Shown here one piece after another: positions 19,968-31,091 of a DNA stretch of 64,000 nucleotides. The notes under the pieces are model-generated. The model saw only the letters and a list, made by a program, of their open reading frames with translations. It searched no databases and had not been told where the DNA came from. The DNA comes from Muscardinus avellanarius (Eukaryota; Chordata; Mammalia; Rodentia; Gliridae), in contig OY726561.1 in assembly GCA_963383645.1 (NCBI GenBank), positions 22,834,795 through 22,898,794 of the forward strand, given 5' to 3'. A program made the position numbers and the translations under genes. Each line of letters begins with the position of its first letter. The stretch's first letter is position 1.

Positions 19968-20170
19968 TTTTTTTTTTTTTTTTTTTTTGGTGGTACTGGG
20001 GTTCCTGGAAGCCCTTCTACCTCCGGGATACACTCCCAGACCTATTTTATATTTTTTTTATTTGGAAACAGGGTCTCTTAAGCCAGCGAGGCCGGCTCCA
20101 AACCAGCGCGATCCTCCTGTCTTCACCTCCCAAGCGCGGGGATTAGAAGCGTGCGCCACCACGCCCGGCC
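19968..20170 (-). mobile_element. Young-type B1-dID SINE, antisense
   Basis: Poly(T), then ggttcctggaagcccttcta through to ccaccacgcccggcc. Perfect target duplication ttcattaggat at 19957-19967 and 20171-20181. Confidence 0.95.
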
Positions 20171-20181
20171 TTCATTAGGAT

Positions 20182-20582
20182 CTTGACACCATCATTTGGA
20201 TTTATTCTTTGCTTTCTAACATACTAGGTATGTTTCACTTGTTCTGTTTTCTTGTTAGTAAATCCCAAGTCTTAGACTAGAAAGTAAATGAAAATATTTT
20301 AAATACTTTCCTTCAGCCAGACACATTATTTTCTTTCTTACTTTGTTGCATTCTAAAGGCTCATTATTTAAATTTTATTTCTTAACACAAATGACAAATG
20401 TAGACTCATATTCAGTAGTTAGCTAAATGTCAGTGCTTGCATGGGAATGTTAGTAAAAAACAAAAGTGAGAACAAGTACCACTAATAAAAATATATTAAT
20501 GCATATAGGAATATTTTATTCAGTGCCCCAGTATTTAAAGCGCAAAAACAAAGAATCAAGTTTTGTGAAGGTAAAATTATTT
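20182..20582. other. AT-rich sequence, nothing recognised
   Basis: No repeat recognised in about 400 bp. Confidence 0.5.
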
Positions 20583-20599
20583 GAAAATTATTTTATTTA
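20583..20599. repeat. Target-site duplication of L1 no. 1, left copy
   Basis: 17 bp, matching 21165-21181 with one mismatch. Confidence 0.85.
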
Positions 20600-21164
20600 G
20601 CCTAATGCTCACCAGTTTCATCCATTTTCCTGCAAATGACATAACTTTTTTTTATGGCTGAGTACAATTGCATTGTATACATATCCCACAGTTTTGTAAT
20701 ATATTCATCTGTTGATGGACATCTTGGCTAGTTTTATAGTTTGGCAAATTGTGAATCATGCAGCAATTAACATAGATATTTATGCATTATTTTTGGGTAG
20801 ATCCCCAGAAGTGGTACTGATGGATCATATGTTAGATTCATTCCCATTTATCTGAGGATCTTTGAAAACTAGGAAGGAAAAGGGTCTTAAGAGGAACTCT
20901 AGAGGATGAAGAAGAAATCATAAATGAGCAAATGAGGTGACTTAGCTGAGAGAGATGGGAGGGGTAAAGAAGGAAATTTTGTAAAGTGCATGATGTGTAT
21001 TCATAAACATCAAAATCAATCACTGAGCCAAACATAAGAACAAGGGAGGGTGGAAAAGAAGGGGGTGGGAATTAGGGAAGGGCTAAATGAGTGATGTGTG
21101 CATGTATGCCTCTACCATCTTTTACTTCATTAAGATGTATGAATACAATGCACCAATAAAAAAA
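20600..21164. mobile_element. L1 no. 1 with 5' inversion (twin priming)
   Basis: 20600 to about 20855 is the L1 ORF2 end on the minus strand (aatatattcatctgttgatg, gtgaatcatgcagcaattaa). From about 20857 the plus strand carries the 3' UTR of the same L1 type as 59772-60290 (gggctaaatgagtgatgtgt, gcaccaataaa) and an A-rich end. One 17-bp target duplication encloses both parts, so this is a single insertion whose 5' part was inverted. Confidence 0.9.
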
Positions 21165-21181
21165 GAAAATAATTTTATTTA
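21165..21181. repeat. Target-site duplication of L1 no. 1, right copy
   Basis: Matches 20583-20599. Also directly adjoins the left duplication of L1 no. 2. Confidence 0.85.
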
Positions 21182-21194
21182 AAAACATTGTTTT
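21182..21194. repeat. Target-site duplication of L1 no. 2, left copy
   Basis: aaaacattgtttt, identical to 22589-22601. Confidence 0.9.
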
Positions 21195-21651
21195 TATTGG
21201 GTTGTTTTGCTAGTGTAGAGTCTTTTGAGCACTTTGTATATTCTGGATATTCGCCCTCCATCTGAGTGGTGGCTGGTAAAGATCTTCTCTCACTCTGTAG
21301 GCTTTCTCTTTAGGTTCTTGATGGTTTCCTTTGATGATAAGAAACTTTTTAGTTTGATGTCATCCCACTTGTCAATTCTTGCTTTAATTTCCTAAGCTTT
21401 GGGGGTCTTGTTGAGCAAGTTACTGGCTGTGCCTGTATGATGGAGTGTTGAGGCTATGCCCTCCTCTAATAACTTCACAGTCTCTCACCTAATCTCTAAG
21501 TTTTTGATCCATCTCAAGTTGATTCCTGTGTTTGGTGAGAGGTAAGGTTTTAGTTCCATCTTTCTACAAGTGGATAGCCATTTCTCCCAGCACCATTTGT
21601 TAAAAAGGCTGTCTTTTCTACAGCGTACGAGTTTGGCCCCTTTGTCAAAGA

Positions 21652-21841
21652 TCAATTGACTAAGGTGTGTGGATTTGTTTCTGTATCTTCTATTCTATTC
21701 CACTGGTCAGTCGGCCTGTTGTTGTGCCAATACCATGCTGTTTTTACTACTATTGCTCTATAGCATAATTTGAAGTCAGGGATTGTGATGCCTCTTGCCT
21801 GGTTTTTATTGCTGAGGATTGCTTTGGATATTCTAATTAAG
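21652..21841 (-). pseudogene. L1 ORF2 fragment in the inverted part
   Basis: The minus frame reads [20 protein letters not shown] followed by DQWNRIED, a conserved ORF2 stretch downstream of the RT domain. The annotated 121-codon open frame continues past the inversion joint to 22017, but that extension is the antisense of ORF2 and has no meaning. Confidence 0.85.
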
Positions 21842-22058
21842 ACATGGGCAACTGAACTGAATAGGTACTTTACAAAAGAAGAGATACAAATGGCCAATAG
21901 ATACCTGAAAAGATATTCAGCATTATTAGCCAACAGGGAGGTGCAAATCAAAACTGTGCTGAGATTCCATCTAACCTCAATCAGAGTGGCAAGCATAAAG
22001 AAATCAAATAACAACAAATGCTGGCAAGGACGTGGGGAAAGAGGAACTACAGTGACAT

Positions 22059-22316
22059 ATGCATACCCGTGTTCATAGCAGCATAATCTGTAATAGCCAA
22101 ATATGGACCCAACCTAGGTCTCCATCAACAGATGAATGGATTACACAATTATGGGAAATACACACAGTGGAATTCTACTCAGCTATAAAGAACAAAATCA
22201 TGTCATTGGCAAGAAGATGGAAAGACCTGGAGAACATTATGTTAAGTGAGATCAGCCAAGCACAGAAAGAGAAGGGACATATCTTTTCTCTAATATGCTC
22301 AAATAGGGTGTATTAG
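22059..22316 (+). pseudogene. L1 ORF2 C-terminal fragment
   Basis: The plus frame contains [39 protein letters not shown]: the C-terminus of L1 ORF2, ending at a stop at 22314-22316. It lacks all catalytic domains. Confidence 0.88.
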
Positions 22317-22588
22317 GGATACCAGAGGGACTCTAGACAATGGAGTAGAAACCTCATTAAAGACAGAATAAAAGGAGAGGAGAGGAAGAAGGCTGAGGTT
22401 GATTAAAGGAGCTATATCTGAATTTGTGTAAAAATATAAATATAGCATGGTTGACCTGGAACCTCATTGTTGGGAGGGGCGGAAGGTTACGTGGGGGGAG
22501 GGTACCAAGCACAGTCTGAATGTATGCCCATTCCAACTTATTCCACATAAAAATAAAAAACAAATTAAATAAAAAATAAAATTAAAAT

Positions 22589-22601
22589 AAAACATTGTTT
22601 T
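22589..22601. repeat. Target-site duplication of L1 no. 2, right copy
   Basis: Identical to 21182-21194. Confidence 0.9.
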
Positions 22602-22744
22602 GTGTCACAGGATATGGGATTTATTTAGTAGAAGAGTAAAAACAACTTCCAGGTTTTCAAAGTAGAACATCGAGTTGTTTGGTTATATTTTCTTAATTCT
22701 AAATTATATCTCATTGCGGACCATTGCTCACAATTGTATGTAAC

Positions 22745-22935
22745 AACATGCTGAGTGTTGTGGTGCACACCTATAATCTCTGAATTTGGGAAGTAAGGAC
22801 AAAAGAATTAAAAGTTCAAGTCAGCATTCTGAGACCCCCAAAAACTTAGTGAGACTTTGTTTCAAAAAAAAAAAAATAGGTCTGGGAGTGTAGCTCAGAG
22901 GTAGAACATCCCTGGGTTTAATACCCAATAACACC
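22745..22935 (+). mobile_element. B1-dID SINE, sense, with CA-type tail
   Basis: gctgagtgttgtggtgcaca start, oligo-A linker at 22864-22876, ID half taggtctgggagtgtagctc. The expected A tail is replaced by CCCA and then (CA)n. Confidence 0.9.
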
Positions 22936-22951
22936 CACCCACCCACACACA

Positions 22952-23002
<51 letters not shown>
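22930..23002. repeat. (CCCA)n/(CA)n microsatellite
   Basis: Three to four CCCA-type units, then about 30 CA units with two CATA breaks. It forms the tail of the preceding SINE. Confidence 0.95.
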
Positions 23003-23003
<1 letters not shown>

Positions 23004-23247
23004 GGAATAAATATTGCTAACCAAAAAAGCATTCTAGATACAAGGAGTTACTTTTAAAATGTGTATTTCTCCAAGTGCTTTGCACATGTATGTCACTATG
23101 ACTATGAGCCACATTATGGTGTGAAACTATAGTATACCAATAAATGTATAAAAATATTTTTTGTTTTATGTACATACATATATAACTATTCTTTCTGTCC
23201 CCCAAATCTTATTTTAAGTGACAAGATGATTAAAAAAATAAGAAATA

Positions 23248-23450
23248 GCTAGGTGTGGTGGCACAAGTTTGTAATCATGGCATTTGAGAGGCTGAGACAG
23301 AAAGATCAAGGTTCATGGACAACCTCAGCTACTTAGTGAGGCCCTTTGCAACTCAGTGAGACCCTGTTTCAAAATAAAGAATAAAAATAAGGCTGGGGTG
23401 TACCTCATAAGTACAATGCCCCTGTGTGACATCCATAGTAGCACAAGAAT
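23248..23450 (+). mobile_element. B1-dID SINE, sense
   Basis: agctaggtgtggtggcacaa start, tttcaaaataaagaataaaa linker, ID half with ggctggggtgtacctcataa and an A-rich end. Confidence 0.9.
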
Positions 23451-25130
23451 TAAAAAGACATAATCTAGTAGCTAATAACGTAGTATTTTCTGAAATTAGT
23501 GATATTTATTTGCTACTTTATTACAAAAGTGTGCATATTCAAACTTGAAGCTCTTACTAATGGGAATAGACTTTTTTGTTATAATTCTGAAGATAAACAA
23601 CATTACACAGTTAAAGAAGAGTGGGTTTTCTTCTTTTGTTGGTCTATGTTTTTCTATAGCATTGCCTGACAATATTAATACCAATACTACTTATTAATAA
23701 TAATGAACAAAACATGCAACATCACCTTATGATTTTGAGTAATTTTCAGAATTGTTTTATTTAATAAAGGTCTAATTTAATGAACCTTTGAATGAAAAAT
23801 TAATGCTCAATTAAGGGTCTAAACTTATTCTAAATATTTAGCTTAAAATTGAAGTTTTATTTGAACTTAAATTACCTTTTAAAATCCATATTGATGAGTT
23901 AAAGCAACATCATACTTAATGGAAATGAACCAGTGACATCTATTTTCTACACTATTCATTTTCTGTGGTAATTTACTTCCAATGGATAACTACATGTATT
24001 ATTTTTCATAGAATTACAGAGGAAATCTCAAGATGCATTAACCTAAAGTGATCTAATCAGGCTTTACCATCTTTAATTTATATGAAGCAATTCATCTTTT
24101 TGAATAGTTTACAGTGGGTGTCATTCAGTACACATTATCTAATTGTGACTTCCAGATACAGAGAAGGATAAAGTGGATGCTGTAGATGGAAACCATGTAT
24201 TATCCTAATTGTAATCTAATTTTAAAACTGAAGAAAAACCAGATATCTTCAAATGACAATGTCAGATTTAAACTTGTTTCTTTATTATGTTATAAATTCC
24301 AAAATAATTGATATAACATATTTCAAAGTAATTTCAAGGCCTTGTGGTCACTATTAAAGAATATAATTTAGAATAGATTTAGCCTAAAAAAAACATTTGC
24401 AGAAAAAATTTTAAAAAGAAATATATCAAATTTAAATTACTCTGGAATTGCAAAGCTGTAATTTTGTGTGTTCACATCTTTTATTCTTCTCCAACTCTGA
24501 CAGATTAATCTCCTGATAATATTTTAATAGATAGATTTCTAAGCCAGTTTGAGCAGAAAGTCAAAATCTACTTTGTGAATCAGATGCATTATAGTTTAAG
24601 CCCTTCGAGCCTTTAATTATCATTCTCTTTTTTGCTAAAAATCTGCTTTTTTTTTCTTTTTGTTTCCATTCATTATGTATTGAAATGCTAACTCTGCATA
24701 AGCTACTCTTTTTATGAGTACAGACTTAACTGAAAAGTATTTTCATATTTAAATGAAATTCATGAGGCACATTAGGAAAAAAACTGTCTTACTGGGTATG
24801 TATTAAATGCAATTCCTGTTTTATGATTTTAGATATTATCTATGATTTTGATTTGGAAAAATATAAAACTCACTGATTATGAATTCTAAGAACACATAAA
24901 AATATTTCAAAACTTAATTTATTATCAATATATGTAATGTCATTTATTCTTACCATGCTTTGACATTTTTAAATGCACTCTTTCACTATTTTTTATTCCA
25001 GAATATTCTACAATTCAATAGCATTCAAAGCATCTAAAGCATAGTTAGAGAGATACCATCCAATTTTGTGTTATGAGGTAGTTTTGTGTTTTTTTACTCT
25101 TGTATTCTACTTTTTATTATATTATTATTC
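23451..25130. other. Repeat-poor AT-rich stretch
   Basis: About 1.7 kb with no SINE, L1 or LTR that I recognise. Several TAATTA/TAATTG strings occur, and less-biased blocks lie near 24030-24210 and 24480-24620. No open frame of note. Could include conserved non-coding sequence, which cannot be judged from one genome. Confidence 0.4.
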
Positions 25131-25137
25131 TATGTTT

Positions 25138-25333
25138 ATATTTTGTCCTAGGGATTGAACCCAGTGGCACTTTACCTCCAAGCTATGCTCTCAGCACTTT
25201 TAAAAATAACCTTGGAACAAGGTCTTGCTATGTTGCTGAGTGTCTAAGTTCCTGAGGCTGGCCTTGAACCTGTGATCCTACTGTCAGCCTACGAACCACT
25301 GAGATTATAGGTGTGTGCCACCATACCTGGCTT
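25138..25333 (-). mobile_element. Older B1-dID SINE, antisense
   Basis: ctagggattgaacccagtgg, gtcttgctatgttgctgag, ggtgtgtgccaccatacctggc. Diverged. Confidence 0.85.
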
Positions 25334-25399
25334 CTTATTTTTTTTTTCATCAGTCCCTTCACCAAATGGCTGATGACACAAACATAGAAATTATCCTCT

Positions 25400-25617
25400 T
25401 TTTTTTTATTTTTGGTGATACTAGGAGTAGAACTCAAAGTCTTTCTATCTCTGGGCTATACTCCCAGACCTATTTTCTATTTTATTTTGGAAACAGGGTC
25501 TCACTAAGTTGCTGAGAGCCTCACTAAGTAGCTGAGGCTGGCTTTGAACCTGTACGACCCTCCTGTCTCAGCCTCCCAAGTACTGGGATTACAAGCGTGT
25601 GCCACCATGCCTGGCTG
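25400..25617 (-). mobile_element. B1-dID SINE, antisense
   Basis: T-run and ttggtgatactaggagtag, then linker and B1 half to gccaccatgcctggct. Confidence 0.93.
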
Positions 25618-25730
25618 TGTATCCTAACTCTTTTATCCCATTTATTCTCAGCATCAAATCAGTCACCAAATCTTAATCTACCACTTTAATAATTAAACAG
25701 TCCAATGCTTCCTTTTTATTCATGAATCAG

Positions 25731-25735
<5 letters not shown>

Positions 25736-25772
<37 letters not shown>
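25736..25772. repeat. (GT)n microsatellite
   Basis: About 18 units, uninterrupted. Confidence 0.97.
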
Positions 25773-25774
<2 letters not shown>

Positions 25775-25989
25775 TTTAGAGGTTACAATCTATAATTTCT
25801 TCATCATTTTGCTTGTGTTGGAGGCACAATGCCATAGCATGAATGCATGGCAAAGTAAATCTGCTCACTTTATGGCTAGAAATTTAAAAAAAAGTCAAGA
25901 AGACTTAGGTCCCACAACTTCAAGGGCTTCTCCCAATAGCCTGAAGATATCCCACAAGGCCCCACATCTTTGTTTTCTGTTTCTTTGCT

Positions 25990-26075
25990 TGTTTGTTAGT
26001 TAATTCTTTTTGTTTTGGTAATGGGGATTAAAACTAGTATTACTCTAATCTAAACTTTCCTACCAGACCATTTTA
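25990..26075 (-). mobile_element. Decayed SINE tail half, antisense (weak)
   Basis: ttggtaatggggattaaaac and later ctaccagacca resemble a degraded ID half. Short and uncertain. Confidence 0.35.
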
Positions 26076-26411
26076 CATTTTGTTTTTAGTTTGTTTGTTT
26101 TAATAAAGGCAGCATATGCTATGCCTCATTTGAATGTGTATGAAGTCTTGCAAGTTTGACTACCCTTTGTTCTCCTACTAATGAACCTTGAGACTTCTTT
26201 GGAGGTTCTAGCAGGGGAGTGAAGATACTCTTATACCATTGATGGAAGAATGGTCCTTTCTTTTGGAGGAAGTAAGACCTCTTTGACCAAATTAGCAGCT
26301 TCAGAAGTAATGGACATGGAGTGGTGAGGGAGGAAGGTGACACTCACCTAGTCAGCCATATCAGCCAGAGCAGCCAACTCAAACTTGGCCATCAACAGAG
26401 TGACAGATCAC

Positions 26412-26553
26412 CCTCAAATGCTTTATCTTTCATTTGAAACAGGATCTTCCTAGGTTGCTAAGGGTCTTCTTAAGTTGCTGAAGCTGGCCTTGAACTTGAG
26501 ATTCTCCTGTATTATCCTCCCAAGAACTATTATTACAGGCATGTGCTACCACT
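26412..26553 (-). mobile_element. B1 half of a SINE, antisense
   Basis: tttgaaacaggatcttccta to caggcatgtgctacc: linker and B1 half only. The ID half is absent. Confidence 0.85.
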
Positions 26554-26564
26554 CTTGAATGAGA

Positions 26565-26815
26565 TCTTCTTCTTCTTTTTCTTCTTCTTCTTCTTCTTCT
26601 TCTTCTTCTTCTTCTTCTTCTTCTTCTTCTTCTTCTTCTTCTTCTTCTTCTTCCTCCTCCTCCTCCTCCTCCTCCTCTTCCTCCTCCTCCTCTTCCTTCT
26701 TCCTCCTCCTCTTCCTTCTTCCTCCTCCTCCTCATGCATCTTCTTCCTCATCCTATGTCCTCCTCCTATTCCACCTCCTCTCCACCTCTTTCTTCTCCTG
26801 TTTCTTCTCCTTTTC
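26565..26815. repeat. Polypyrimidine tract (CTT)n/(CCT)n, about 250 bp
   Basis: Pure (TTC)n to about 26652, then mixed CCT/CTT triplets to about 26740 and a looser C/T region. Almost all pyrimidine on the plus strand. The long Ser/Phe/Leu or Arg/Lys/Glu frames over it are repeat artefacts. Confidence 0.97.
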
Positions 26816-26819
26816 CATG

Positions 26820-27016
26820 TTTGTTATAGAGAATGGAACCTAGGGATATTCTATCGCTGAGCCCTATCCTGAACCCAATATTATATTTTTATTTTAAAGC
26901 AGGTCTCAACTTGAAAAATTTCTCATTAAGTTGCTGACACTTGCTGTAAACCTGTGATTCTGTCTCAGCTTTCCAAAAACTGGGATTATAAGTGTGCACC
27001 ACCACACTTGACTGAC
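26820..27016 (-). mobile_element. Older B1-dID SINE, antisense
   Basis: gagaatggaacctagggat, then linker, and cattaagttgctgacac to caccaccacacttgactg. Confidence 0.88.
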
Positions 27017-27179
27017 TTCTGACTTCTTAAAGTTTCTACCACTTTTCATGTGCACTTTTGTGGGACACTTATCCAAATCTTAACAGGATCTTATATTTAC
27101 ACATTTCATACTTGATATCAATTGTCTAAGTGGCAAAGTGAGAGGCTAAAATGAGTTTTTGGTTCTTTTCACTTGTCAT

Positions 27180-27572
27180 GTGTCTTAGTTCATTTGTGCT
27201 GCTAAAAATGGAAGGACAAAGACTAGGTAATAAAAAAAGAATGAGTTTTTTTTTTTTTTCTCTTACTGTGGTGGAGGCTGGTAAGATCAAAGCACTGTCA
27301 TCTGGTGATAAACTTTGTAGTGCATCCTCCTGTGATTGAATATGGATGGGGAAGAGGATGAATGCTGATTTCATATGTAGCAGAAAGAACGAACGAACAA
27401 AGAGAAAAAACTCATATCTGTATGACTTTCTCATAGAAGTATTGATCTACACATGAGAACATTAATTTCTAATGCCCTGAACAATTCTAATTAAGTCACA
27501 CCTCATAGCGATGTTGTCTTGGTGATTAAGTTTCCAACACATGAATTTGGGGGAGGCATATTTAGACTAGAG
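27180..27572. mobile_element. Old interspersed repeat, class not assigned
   Basis: Begins tgtcttagttcatttgtgct and ends with aagtttccaacacatgaatt, then tgggggaggcatat. This start and end recall a mammal-wide old repeat found in many species. I cannot name the family with certainty. Confidence 0.4.
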
Positions 27573-28337
27573 TAGTAGAATTAATTGGAATTAGTATTGT
27601 TCAAAGAATAACAATTTCAGTTGTTTATCCATTTGTTTTTCTTTTTTGAGGGAGCCTTAGGGCTTGACATCATGTTATCTGTGGTAAATGCTCAAGTTCC
27701 TATGATCTGTAGCATCCATTTGCCTCAATGAACAGAGCTGGCAGAGATCTAACACCAGAAGCCCTGACACTTAATGACTACGTAGAAAGCACTGCCATTA
27801 AACCAATTGGCTTGGGCAAGGGATGGATTTTATTGCTTGCCTAATACACTGTGCCCTGGCTTCAGTGCCCAATACTGCAAAAAAATTCAAATAAAATCGA
27901 CCAGTTGGTCATAATATTTTGTCCTTGTTTAAATACCCCAGGAGTATCTTAGATTCCCAAAAAGCATTATAATCTGTTACCATAAAAACACTTGTTACTA
28001 CATTTTTAGATACCAATTATTATTTATACTGTGTATTTAAAAAATCAAGGATGTGGGTTTAACAACACAAATATCATTCAAAATGGTTTTATATCTAGAA
28101 CATTGAGAGATATAACACAATTAAATATGAAATAATAAAAAATACACACATGTTGATTTTCAACTATGCTGAAATAATTCTTACGTTTTGACAGTAATTT
28201 AGATTTATTTATAATGTTTAATTTATAATGTCATGTGACCTTTTCCAGGAGAATTATAAAAATCTAATTTTTCATAAACATTAATAGATATTAATACTGT
28301 TGCAAATTCATAACCACTAAATAATTAGGAATCAGTG
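27573..28337. other. AT-rich sequence, nothing recognised
   Basis: No clear repeat. The stretch 27810-27890 loosely resembles an ID-type sequence ending in oligo-A, too weak to call. Confidence 0.4.
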
Positions 28338-28420
28338 TTTCACTAATTTGCTAACGCTGGTTTTGAACCTGCGATTGTCCTGTCTCAGTCTCCCAAATAA
28401 TATGATACATATATGCACCA
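28338..28420 (-). mobile_element. B1 fragment, antisense
   Basis: tttcactaatttgctaac, ggttttgaacctgcgattgt, ctgtctcagtctcccaaat: part of a B1 half. Confidence 0.75.
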
Positions 28421-28559
28421 ACTATAATACTTTACACAGAGATAAATTGATAATATACAACCCAGCCTATTTTGATAATATAGTTATTAATTTATATCTT
28501 TGAAGGTCAATATGTTATCTGATATATAAGAACATTGTTTTATGTAAATATTTTGAAAT

Positions 28560-28772
28560 TTTTTTATTTTTTGCACTGGAGACGACACCCAGGGGCAATT
28601 TATTTCCCTTGGAGCTACACCCCAGCACAGCCCTATTTTTATTCTTTGTTTTGAAACAAAGTCTCACAAAGTTGCAGAAGGCCTATATAGCTGAGGCTGT
28701 CCAGGAACCTGAATCCTCCTGTCTCAGCCTCCCCAGGACTGAAATTACAAATGTGTGCCACCATGCCCAGCT
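28560..28772 (-). mobile_element. B1-dID SINE, antisense
   Basis: gcactggagacgacacccag, gagctacaccccagcac, linker, B1 half to ccaccatgcccagct. Confidence 0.92.
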
Positions 28773-29797
28773 CCATATGTTTTTATACACAGTGCTTTGG
28801 ATTGCTTTTCCTGGCCTACCTGAGCCTTTGTGTTTACAGTTATCAAGCATCCAATTTACTTCAAAAACTACAAATATGATGGTACAAATGGAATTTTACC
28901 TCCATAAGCCATATAATTATTCAAGGCTTGTTCCTTTATATTTTTGAACAATTAGCATAAATATTGTTAAATCCTTTTCTAGATCTTAATCACCATTCAT
29001 CTGGCCAATACACACATGGCATACAGAAAAATTTGCATCACTAATATTATGAAATCTGATGAAGAATAATTGCAAAAGTTGATAATCATAATTCACAACC
29101 CAATTGTGTTTGGGGTTTTCATTATATTTAATTATTTTCAATGTTTTATTGGTAAGCAAGTACCACTACACTGAAATGCTAAAGTACTTCTATCTTATCC
29201 TAGAAATTTTGTGATATTACTGTTTTATACACTAAATTACACACATTTTTATGCAGTTACTTTACTCCTTGCTATTGCTTAACATATGGCTAATAGATTC
29301 TGAAAAACAGCAACAAACTGGCTTTGAAATGTAGCTCCACATTATAATTTACTTTTTTTGTATCTTTAGGCAATGTATATAACATCTGTTTGTTTTTGGT
29401 TTCTCATCTACAGTATGAATTAACTGGCAGGATTGCTATATTAACTTGAAAAATAAGAATTTAATGTTTATATATATAGTTATTAATTGCCGAAAATACA
29501 GTAAATGTTCTGTTATTATCAGCTTGTGGAATTACTTCTCAAGTCAAAGACTCATCTTCTTTTTCCTACTCTAATATGTCCTACACATCCATGACATAGT
29601 CCTTGGTGTTTATAATTCTGATTTATTCTTTAGGACATACAAAAATCATAAATGTTTATTTTCACATATAGCAAAATACCCCATAAATTATAAAACAATG
29701 TTTCTTTACACATGCTATTTTTAATTTGTCTCATATCTACATAAAATACCATATTAAGGTTTCATATATTTTAATCAATACAATTTTTTCTTTTCAG
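28773..29797. other. AT-rich sequence, nothing recognised
   Basis: About 1 kb without a recognised repeat or frame. Confidence 0.5.
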
Positions 29798-29808
29798 CTC
29801 ATTTCTTT

Positions 29809-30019
29809 TTTTTTTTTTTTTTTTTTTTTTTGGTGGTACTGGGGTTCTTGGAAGCCCTTCTACCTCCGGGCTACACTCCCAGACCTAATTTTACATTTTT
29901 ATTTGAAAACAGGGTCTCCTAAACCAACGCGTGCAGCTGGCTTCGAACCTGCATGATCCTCCTGTCTCTGTCTCCCAAGCGCGGGGATTACAAGCGTGTG
30001 CCCCCACGCCTGGCCTCCT
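29809..30019 (-). mobile_element. Young-type B1-dID SINE, antisense
   Basis: Poly(T), ggttcttggaagcccttcta to ccacgcctggcc. Target duplication ctcatttcttt at 29798-29808 and 30020-30030. Confidence 0.93.
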
Positions 30020-30094
30020 CTCATTTCTTTAGTATGCAATTTTTTTGTTATAAACTCTGCAGTGGTAATTGAGTACACATGTATTTTTATTTGT

Positions 30095-30096
<2 letters not shown>

Positions 30097-30142
<46 letters not shown>

Positions 30143-30328
30143 TACTGGGGGTGGAACCCAGAGGCTTTCTACCTCCGGGCTATACTCCCAGACCTATTTT
30201 TGGAAACAGGGTCTCACTAAATTACTGAGAGCCTCACTAAATAGCTGAGGCTGGCTTCGAACTTGTGTGATCCTCCTGTCTCAGCCTCCCAAGTGCAGGG
30301 ATTACAAGCGTGCGCCACCACGCCCGGC
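30097..30328 (-). mobile_element. B1-dID SINE, antisense, with (GT)n in place of poly(T)
   Basis: (GT)n at 30097-30140 runs directly into ggtactgggggtggaaccca, then to ccaccacgcccggc. Perfect duplication ttttatttgtct at 30085-30096 and 30329-30340 shows that the GT run lies within the insertion. Confidence 0.94.
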
Positions 30329-30540
30329 TTTTATTTGTCTTTTAATCAGGCAATGTATTTATTAAAGCACACTTAAATTATTAAATACCTACTTGTTTAT
30401 ATTTTAGCAAAATATATTTATCTCAAAATTATACATGTATATATAAACACTTGCTTTAATTTTTCCCCAGTAATAATTTTTTTTTTATTTTACCTTTCTG
30501 TTATAGGAGAATAAAAAAATACTTAAAATTTTATCATTTT

Positions 30541-30735
30541 TTTTTGTGTGTGTGTGTGGTACTGGGAGTGGAAACCCCAGGCTTCCTACCTCCAGGCTAT
30601 ACTCCCAGACCTATTTTATATTTTATTTGAAAACAGGGCCGGGCATGGTGGCGCACGCTTGTAATCCCCGCACTTGGGAGGCAGAATACTTAACCTGTTA
30701 CACACAAAGCCCTAAGTTCGATCTTCAGCTCTGAA
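30541..30735. mobile_element. Head-to-head chimeric SINE
   Basis: 30541-30639 is an antisense ID half and linker (GT-rich tail, ggtactgggagtggaaacc). At about 30640 it switches to a sense B1 left end (gccgggcatggtggcgcacg). After 30682 a different tail follows (gcagaatacttaacctgt to ttcgatcttcagctctg) that resembles another tRNA-derived unit, then oligo-A. Confidence 0.8.
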
Positions 30736-30882
30736 AAAATGTCTAAAAAACAAAATAAAATAGATTATTTTAGTGACAGTGCAATTTCACTCATTTTTGT
30801 GATGAATTTGGAAGCTTTATGATCATAATCTTTCCTTTATTCTTTTTTTCTCTATCTCTAGTTAAAAAAAAATGGTAATTTT

Positions 30883-31091
30883 TTTTTTTTTCATTGCTGC
30901 GATTGGAACACAGGGCCAGTCTACCTCTGAGCTACATCCCCAGACTTACATTTTATTCTTTATTTTGAAACAGGGTCTCACTAAGCTGCACAGGCCCTCC
31001 CTAAGTAACTGAGGCTGGTCTTGAGCCTGTGATACTCTTATCTCAGTCTCCCAAGTATTGGAACTACAAACACGTGCCACCATGCTCCACT
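30883..31091 (-). mobile_element. B1-dID SINE, antisense
   Basis: Poly(T), gcgattggaacacagggcc, linker, B1 half to gccaccatgctccact. Confidence 0.9.

Larger units (their letters stand above)
21195..22588. mobile_element. L1 no. 2 with 5' inversion (twin priming)
   Basis: 21195 to about 21841 is minus-strand ORF2. 21842 to about 22317 is plus-strand ORF2, with a deletion at about 22050 that removes the usual segment before the C-terminus. 3' UTR and A-rich end follow to 22588. A perfect 13-bp target duplication encloses both parts. The 3' UTR matches the subfamily at 13.0-13.6 kb rather than that of L1 no. 1. Confidence 0.93.

Noticed and set aside
21652..22017. 121-codon minus frame as one gene
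   Set aside because: It crosses the L1 inversion joint. Only the part to about 21841 is sense ORF2; the rest is antisense.
22930..23002. CRISPR or other regular array
   Set aside because: Simple CA microsatellite. No spaced repeats of CRISPR type occur anywhere, and the genome is mammalian.
26430..26860. Long Arg/Glu-, Ser- or Phe/Leu-rich frames
   Set aside because: Translation of the (CTT)n/(CCT)n tract in several frames at once: low-complexity artefacts.
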